A stretch of 12,550 nt of DNA from Proteiniphilum sp. (lineage in GTDB: Bacteria; Bacteroidota; Bacteroidia; Bacteroidales; Dysgonomonadaceae). The notes under the pieces were generated by a model. The model had not been told where the DNA came from. It saw only the letters and a program-made list of their open reading frames with translations, and searched no databases. Position 1 is the first letter of the stretch; each line of letters opens with the position of its first letter. Positions 7,259 through 12,550 of the stretch are shown piece by piece. Position numbers and translations under genes: made by a program. The stretch is from contig JAIRSV010000062.1 in NCBI GenBank assembly GCA_031255275.1, positions 1 to 12,550 of the forward strand, given 5' to 3'.

Positions 7259-8407
7259 ATGAGAAATGCATTTGTATTCGTTCTTTGCTTATTTACAATT
7301 ATCGGGTGTCAAACTAATAGTAAATATGAGGATAATATTTTGATCGAGAACGTATTTGAAATAATCCCCGGGTCAGATAAGGATAGAGTGCGCTATTCCG
7401 ATCTATTTGACAGCGTGAGGTATGTCCGTCTGGAAACCACGGATGATATCCTCATCAAAGATATAACACAATTAAAATGTGTGAACGGGAAGATATACAT
7501 TCTGGATAATAAAACCCAGACACTCTTTTGTTTCAATATGGATGGGAAATTGGCGTGGAAGATCTGCCGGACAGGGCAAGGTCCGCAGGAATATTCGCGG
7601 CTTACCAGTTTCGATATTGATGAAAGGAACGGCAAATTGTATCTTTTCAGCGCCAGGGATAAAATCTCAGTCTGTGATTTATCGGGGAATTTCATGAAGG
7701 AATACAATGTCAGATTGGGAGGAACGTCTTTCGCTTGCGGCGGGGATCATCTGTATATCTATGCCAATAACAACCCCAACCACGTCGAAGGTTCAGAAAC
7801 AAATAATTACTTGCTTCTTTTCGATGAGGAAAAGAATATTTTGAAAGGGAAGTTACCGTTCAAAGCTGATAAAAGGTTTGGCACGATGAATACTTACAAC
7901 ACGTCGGATGCTTTTTGCCGTTACGGGGACGAGGTTCGTTTCTTTATGCCGTTTTCAAACAGCATCTATTCTTTAAAAGAGGACAGCGTGTACATAAAAT
8001 ATCAGTTTGATTTCGGGAAATATAATCTACCCGATAGCTATTTTGAAAATTACACAACAGATGACATCCGGGAATCTAAATACGCTTATGGACTAAATTC
8101 ATTTTGGGAAAGTAATAAATATTTCTCGTTCAGTATGTACATTAATGAGGAGTATTATCAGATACTCTATGATAAGAGCGCTGATAAGATTTATACTGGA
8201 ATATTATCTGATGACATAAGCTATTGCTCTCCATTATTACGGGCGGTAACCGACGATTATGCGATGGGAAGCCTGTTGGCAGAAGATTTGTTTCTAATCA
8301 ATAACTTTTCAAAGGAGAGTAGAGAAAATGCCATTTTCAAAGAAATAATTTCGGAAATGACGGAAGATGATAACCCTGTTGTCTTTTTCTATTATTTTAA
8401 AAAATAA
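7259..8407 (+). CDS. 6-bladed beta-propeller lipoprotein (BF3164/DUF5128-like)
   Basis: Predicted envelope lipoprotein with a beta-propeller fold, of the kind common in Bacteroidales beside NVEALA genes; its molecular role is not known. It has 382 residues. The signal peptide ends in lipobox IIGC with Cys17. The N-terminal family block is clear: DSVRYVRLETT (51-61), a GKIYILD strand (77-83), then RTGQGPQEYSRL (104-115), the hallmark of this group, followed by repeats such as NGKLYLF. No acidic surface-export signal directly follows the Cys, so it may stay periplasmic. Two D-S-V triplets match the Bacteroides O-glycosylation motif. The ATG at 7259 is the first start that includes the signal peptide. 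It follows the terminator by about 73 bases and its stop is 8 bases before the TolC-like gene, so it is cotranscribed with that gene. It could bind the peptide or sense the pump (inference). Base composition resembles the NVEALA gene more than the pump genes. Confidence 0.85.
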   Translation: MRNAFVFVLCLFTIIGCQTNSKYEDNILIENVFEIIPGSDKDRVRYSDLFDSVRYVRLETTDDILIKDITQLKCVNGKIYILDNKTQTLFCFNMDGKLAWKICRTGQGPQEYSRLTSFDIDERNGKLYLFSARDKISVCDLSGNFMKEYNVRLGGTSFACGGDHLYIYANNNPNHVEGSETNNYLLLFDEEKNILKGKLPFKADKRFGTMNTYNTSDAFCRYGDEVRFFMPFSNSIYSLKEDSVYIKYQFDFGKYNLPDSYFENYTTDDIRESKYAYGLNSFWESNKYFSFSMYINEEYYQILYDKSADKIYTGILSDDISYCSPLLRAVTDDYAMGSLLAEDLFLINNFSKESRENAIFKEIISEMTEDDNPVVFFYYFKK

Positions 8408-8415
8408 TATTTTCC

Positions 8416-9909
8416 ATGAAAAAAATAACAGTTACCTCCACCCTTCTCTTTTTTTCTGTCTTGGTTTACTCCCAGACAGTAACGCTCGACTTGAACCGGA
8501 GTATCGAAATAGCTTCCGACAGCTCGCTGCAAGCCTTCCGGGCAAAAAACCTGTATATGGCCAATTATTGGGAATACCGTTCCTTCAAAGCGGGACGACT
8601 GCCCTCATTATCTTTGAGGACAACCCCCATTCAATACCGGCGTGATTTTACGCAGAGGTACGACTCGGAGAACAACATCGATGTGTACAGGCGGCAACAG
8701 TCGCTGCACACGTATGGAAATCTCTCGTTAAGCCAGAATTTCGACCTCACGGGAGGTACGTTTTTCATAGATTCCGAACTGGGATATATGCGCAATTTCG
8801 GGGATAATACCTATTCGCAATTCAGTTCGGTGCCGCTCCGCATCGGGTATTCGCAGTCGCTGTTCGGCTTCAACGGCTTCAAGTGGGAGAAAAAGATAGA
8901 ACCCCTCAAGTACGAAAAAGCCCGGCAGCAGTTCCTCTACACAATGCAGGAAATATCGGAATCGGTCATTTCCTACTTTTTCTCGCTGGCAATGGCACAA
9001 ACGGAATTTAACATGGCACAGGAGAACGTAGCCTCGTCCGACACACTCTATTACATGGGCGAAAACCGGTACGAGATAGCCTCCATATCCCAGTCCGACC
9101 TGCTGACGCTGAAACTCAACGCGGTAAATGCGCACAATACCCTGCAAAATGCGGAAATAGCGCTGACGAGAGCCATGTTCGGCTTCGTATCCTTTCTCAA
9201 TATGGACAAGGATACGCACGTGGTGCTCGAATTGCCCGCCCGTCCGCAAAACATAGAGATCTCGCCGGAACTCGCCCTCCAGTATGCGAAAATAAATAAT
9301 CCCAATTTTATGGGATTCGAGCAGGAGATGCTGGAAGCCGAAAGGGAGGTGGACAGAACGGAGAAGAGTTCCAGTTTCGACGCCAGCTTTTCGGTGAGCG
9401 TCGGGTTCAACCAGATAGCCGACAACTTTGCGGGGGCCTACAAAAAGCCCCTTCAACAGGATGTGGTGAGCATCGGACTGACGATACCGATCGTCGATTG
9501 GGGTGTGCGCAAGGGTCGTGCGAACATGGCACGCAATAACCTGAATGTGAGAAAAATATCCGTTCAGCAAAATATGCTTAATCTGGAGCAGGACGTCGTT
9601 ATGACGGTAAACGATTTCAATGTCCGGCAAAATCTTATAAGCAGCGCGGAGGAAGCGCTTGGATTAGCTACCATGGCCTATAACGTGACGAAAGAGCGCT
9701 TCATTATCGGCAAAACAGACCTCAACAGCCTTATCCTTTCGCAGGAAAGGCAAAACAGAGCGAACCAGAACTACATCCTGTCGCTCCGGGACTACTGGTT
9801 GAGCTACTATAAACTGCGCAAGCTGACGCTTTACGACTTTTTGGGACAGGAGGTATTGACCGAGCAGTTTGACCGGATAGAGAGGATTGGAAACGGCCGT
9901 TTCAATTGA
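8416..9909 (+). CDS. TolC family outer membrane efflux protein
   Basis: Outer membrane channel of a tripartite pump. It has 497 residues. The signal peptide is MKK plus a hydrophobic core, with likely cleavage at VYS/Q (19/20). Two OEP-type halves of long periplasmic helices are visible: the first ends in a Q-S-D-L-L-T-L-K-L stretch (about 225-240), and the second begins near YAKINNPNF (about 290-298) and ends with TDLNSLILSQERQN followed by a YWLSYYKLRKLTLYDF block, a pattern usual in Bacteroidetes TolC proteins. Outer membrane strands such as GFNGFKWEKKIEPLKYEKAR precede the helical pairs. The start is 8 bases after the propeller stop. With the lipoprotein adaptor and the two RND genes it completes a tripartite system. 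Length is normal for the family. Confidence in family is high; the substrate is unknown. Confidence 0.95.
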   Translation: MKKITVTSTLLFFSVLVYSQTVTLDLNRSIEIASDSSLQAFRAKNLYMANYWEYRSFKAGRLPSLSLRTTPIQYRRDFTQRYDSENNIDVYRRQQSLHTYGNLSLSQNFDLTGGTFFIDSELGYMRNFGDNTYSQFSSVPLRIGYSQSLFGFNGFKWEKKIEPLKYEKARQQFLYTMQEISESVISYFFSLAMAQTEFNMAQENVASSDTLYYMGENRYEIASISQSDLLTLKLNAVNAHNTLQNAEIALTRAMFGFVSFLNMDKDTHVVLELPARPQNIEISPELALQYAKINNPNFMGFEQEMLEAEREVDRTEKSSSFDASFSVSVGFNQIADNFAGAYKKPLQQDVVSIGLTIPIVDWGVRKGRANMARNNLNVRKISVQQNMLNLEQDVVMTVNDFNVRQNLISSAEEALGLATMAYNVTKERFIIGKTDLNSLILSQERQNRANQNYILSLRDYWLSYYKLRKLTLYDFLGQEVLTEQFDRIERIGNGRFN

Positions 9910-9962
9910 AGTTGGAAATTAAAAGAAGTTGCATTGGGGCGTTAAAATAGATAGTATATTGT

Positions 9963-12550
9963 ATGCAGGATAAGAATGAATTGACATATCCCGAAAAAGA
10001 GACGGTAAAAGGACGCTATTCCTCCTTCTCCGTCATAGTTGTCTTTGTCTGTTTGCTTGTGATGGGAGCTGTTTTGGTGCCGCAATTGTCCGTAAAGCTT
10101 AACCCATCGAGAAAATATCCGGTAGTGAATATCTCCTTCAACATGTGGGGACAGTCGGCACGGGTAATCGAAACGGAAGTAACCTCCCGGCTCGAAGCAA
10201 TGCTTATGCGGATAAGCGGCGTGCAGGATATAAGTTCCCATTCGTCCAACGGATACGGCAGCATCACGGTGCGGCTGTCGGGGCACGCGGATCCGGACAT
10301 GGCGCGGTTCGAAATATCCACCGTCATCCGTCAGGTATGGCTCTCCCTTCCGTCCGGGGTCAGCTATCCTTCCCTCCAGATGTCGGGGACAACGGAAGAA
10401 GCGACTCAACCCTTCATCCGTTACACGATAAATGCGCCGGTCTCCCCGATCATCATACAGGAATATGTGGAGAATAGTATAAAAACAAAACTCTCGGAAC
10501 TGAAAGGCGTTGACCGCATTGATGTGAGCGGCGCCGGCCGGATGACTTACAGGCTAAAGTACGACTTCGTCCGGCTGCAGAAGTACAACGTATCCCTCGA
10601 TGACATCCGATCGGCCCTCCGGAGGTACCTCCACAAAGAATTTCTCGGAACGGGAAGAATACATGACGAAGAGCGCCGGGAGCAATGGATACGCATCGCC
10701 CTTGTTTCCGAAAATACGGGGCAGCCGTTCGATTCCTCCCTGATTCAGGTGAAAAACTTCGACGGCACCATTCTATACCTCAATCAACTGGTAGAGACCA
10801 GCCTCGATGAGGAAGAAGCTTCCAGCTATTTCAGGATAAACGGGTTAAATTCCATTTACCTGTCGGTGACGGCCGAAGACGCCGCCAACCAGCTGAACAT
10901 GAGCCTTCAGGTGCAGCGGCTGATGAAAGAAATCGAACAGACCATGCCTCCCGATTACGAACTTCACCTCTCCTACGACGCGGGTGAGTATATAAAGGCG
11001 GAGATGGACAAAATCTATTTCCGTTCGGGGCTTACCGTGCTTATTCTTCTGTGCTTTGTGCTGCTCATCTACCGCAATCTGAAATACTCGTTCCTCATCT
11101 TGTTTTCCCTGACGGCAAACATCCTGATAGCGGCCATTTTCTACTATCTGCTGAAGGTGGAGTTGCAGATGTTTTCCCTAGCCGGACTGACCATCTCGCT
11201 GACGCTGATCATCGACAATGCCATCATAATGTCGGACCAGATTATCCGGCGGGGAAACAAAAAAGCTTTCCCGGCCGTTCTGGCAGCCACCGTTACGACA
11301 ATCGGGTCGCTGATCATTATCTTTTTTATGGACGAAGGCGTAAGGCTCAACCTGCTGGATTTCGCATGGGTTATTATTATCAACCTTACGGTATCGCTGT
11401 TTATCGCCATCCTTCTGGTGCCTGCCCTGATAGAAAAACTTAACATCGAAAAGAAGAAAAACAAAAAGCGCCGACGCCGCAAATTGCCCCATTTCCTCCT
11501 GGGCATCAGGGGCAAAAGACGGCTGGTGATATTCAACCGTGTGTATGAAAAGATAATATTTTTCATGCACCGTAAAAGAAAATGGTTTGTCGCCGCGCTC
11601 ATATTGGCCTTTGGAGTGCCCGTCTTTCTTCTGCCCGAAAAAATGGAGAAAAAAACGGAAAGAGGCTATTTCACGGTGATCGAAACCGGAGAGCAGGATT
11701 TCTGGCGGAATCTGTATAATAAAACGTTCGGCTCCCAATTCTATAAGGAAAAGATAAAACCCGTGTCGGACGTTGTGCTTGGCGGGACGATGCGCCTTTT
11801 CGCGCAAAAGGTGCGCAACGGCTCCTATTCCTCCGGAGAACGCAGCGAGACATCGCTCAACGTGGCGGCCACCTTGCCCAACGGCTCTACCCGCGAACAG
11901 ATGAACGTGCTGATCATGAAAATGGAGGATTACATAAAACAGTATCCCGAAGTGAGGCAGTTTGAAACACGGGTCGAAAACGGACAGAGGGCAAGCATAC
12001 GCATACTCTTCGTGAAGAAGCATCAGCGAAGTTCGTTTCCCCATATGCTCAGGTCCAGGCTCATTAGCAAAGCCCTTGAGTTGGGAGGTGGCAGTTGGAG
12101 CATCTACGGGCTGGGAGACGGTTTTAACAATGAAATCAAGGAGCAGGCCGGTTCCAGCCGCATAAAACTTCTGGGCTACGGCTATGACGATCTCCATGCT
12201 CTGGCGGCGGCAATGAAAGACTCTTTGCTGCAGCATCGCAGGATAAAGGAAGTGACGATCGACTCCAAATTCAGTTGGTACAAAAGCGACTATATGGAAT
12301 ATGTTTTTGATTTGAATAAGGAACGGCTGGCGCAGGAGAATATCCTCCCCGTAAATCTGTTTCATTCGTTAACGCCGATGTTCGAAAAAAACGCCCATGC
12401 GGGAGACTGGGTCAACAACAGCCGCATAGAGCCTGTTCAGCTTTTTTCGGAACAAACCGGCACGCTGGATATATGGAATCTGGAAAACTATCCCGGAAAA
12501 GTCGGCGACAGGGGATACAAGCTCACCGAAATAGCAACGATAGAAAAGGC
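9963..12550 (+). CDS. Second RND family transporter permease, truncated by window end
   Basis: Inner-membrane RND permease related to but clearly distinct from the one at 3541-6633. The frame is open from the ATG at 9963 to the last base, giving 862 complete codons; the C-terminal membrane bundle lies outside the window. The N-terminal cytoplasmic tail is longer than in the first pump, with the first membrane helix at about 21-40, then the porter block (YPVVNISFNMWGQSARVIE). TM4 carries L-I-I-D-N-A-I-I with Asp418 kept and Asn419 in place of the second AcrB relay Asp, the same change as in the first permease. The loop after the first membrane bundle is strongly basic (KKKNKKRRRRK, about residues 496-507), unlike the acidic loop in the first pump. 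It follows the TolC-like gene by 53 bases with no terminator in between. No second adaptor is seen, so it probably shares the adaptor and may pair with the first RND as MdtB and MdtC do. Confidence 0.92.
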   Translation, partial: MQDKNELTYPEKETVKGRYSSFSVIVVFVCLLVMGAVLVPQLSVKLNPSRKYPVVNISFNMWGQSARVIETEVTSRLEAMLMRISGVQDISSHSSNGYGSITVRLSGHADPDMARFEISTVIRQVWLSLPSGVSYPSLQMSGTTEEATQPFIRYTINAPVSPIIIQEYVENSIKTKLSELKGVDRIDVSGAGRMTYRLKYDFVRLQKYNVSLDDIRSALRRYLHKEFLGTGRIHDEERREQWIRIALVSENTGQPFDSSLIQVKNFDGTILYLNQLVETSLDEEEASSYFRINGLNSIYLSVTAEDAANQLNMSLQVQRLMKEIEQTMPPDYELHLSYDAGEYIKAEMDKIYFRSGLTVLILLCFVLLIYRNLKYSFLILFSLTANILIAAIFYYLLKVELQMFSLAGLTISLTLIIDNAIIMSDQIIRRGNKKAFPAVLAATVTTIGSLIIIFFMDEGVRLNLLDFAWVIIINLTVSLFIAILLVPALIEKLNIEKKKNKKRRRRKLPHFLLGIRGKRRLVIFNRVYEKIIFFMHRKRKWFVAALILAFGVPVFLLPEKMEKKTERGYFTVIETGEQDFWRNLYNKTFGSQFYKEKIKPVSDVVLGGTMRLFAQKVRNGSYSSGERSETSLNVAATLPNGSTREQMNVLIMKMEDYIKQYPEVRQFETRVENGQRASIRILFVKKHQRSSFPHMLRSRLISKALELGGGSWSIYGLGDGFNNEIKEQAGSSRIKLLGYGYDDLHALAAAMKDSLLQHRRIKEVTIDSKFSWYKSDYMEYVFDLNKERLAQENILPVNLFHSLTPMFEKNAHAGDWVNNSRIEPVQLFSEQTGTLDIWNLENYPGKVGDRGYKLTEIATIEK

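Noticed and set aside
11178..12365. Minus-strand open frame (about 395 codons) opposite the second RND gene
   Set aside because: It shows no recognisable motif or signal and overlaps the well-supported RND coding frame, so it is taken as a shadow.
1..12550. CRISPR array, insertion sequence, tRNA or phage genes
   Set aside because: No regularly spaced repeats, transposase motifs, cloverleaf sequences or phage proteins were seen on either strand.

Overview
The window looks like a chromosomal accessory locus of a Bacteroidales bacterium (Bacteroides, Parabacteroides or a relative). The supporting signs are starts without Shine-Dalgarno sequences in A/T-rich contexts, Bacteroidetes-type lipoproteins, a BF3164/6-bladed beta-propeller lipoprotein, and above all a small secreted protein of the Bacteroidales-restricted NVEALA family. 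All recognisable genes lie on the + strand.

Layout: 1-594, C-terminal part of a signal peptidase I paralogue (start lies outside the window); 600-2435, O-antigen ligase/polymerase-like membrane protein (Wzy_C) with C-terminal TPR repeats; 2438-3505, lipoprotein HlyD/AcrA-type adaptor; 3541-6633, complete RND permease; 6634-6826, a short leader with a doubtful 36-codon frame, a strong anti-16S-like motif and a possible antisense promoter element; 6827-7150, NVEALA precursor peptide followed by an intrinsic terminator (7158-7185); 7259-8407, 6-bladed beta-propeller lipoprotein; 8416-9909, TolC-type outer membrane factor; 9963-12550, a second RND permease cut by the window end.

Together these genes encode a tripartite envelope pump (one adaptor, one outer membrane factor, two RND subunits, an MdtABC-like composition) with an NVEALA peptide and a beta-propeller lipoprotein placed between the pump genes. 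A dedicated signal peptidase and a glycan ligase-like protein lie upstream. The simplest reading is one functional locus that makes, cleaves, possibly modifies and exports, or is controlled by, the NVEALA peptide. That linkage is inferred from gene order and from a signal-peptidase-like A-L-A cleavage site at the NVEALA motif; no experiment visible here proves it. The peptide/propeller segment is visibly richer in A+T than the pump genes and may be an exchangeable cargo module.

There is no stretch over 300 bases without a gene. I saw no tRNA, rRNA, CRISPR array or insertion sequence.
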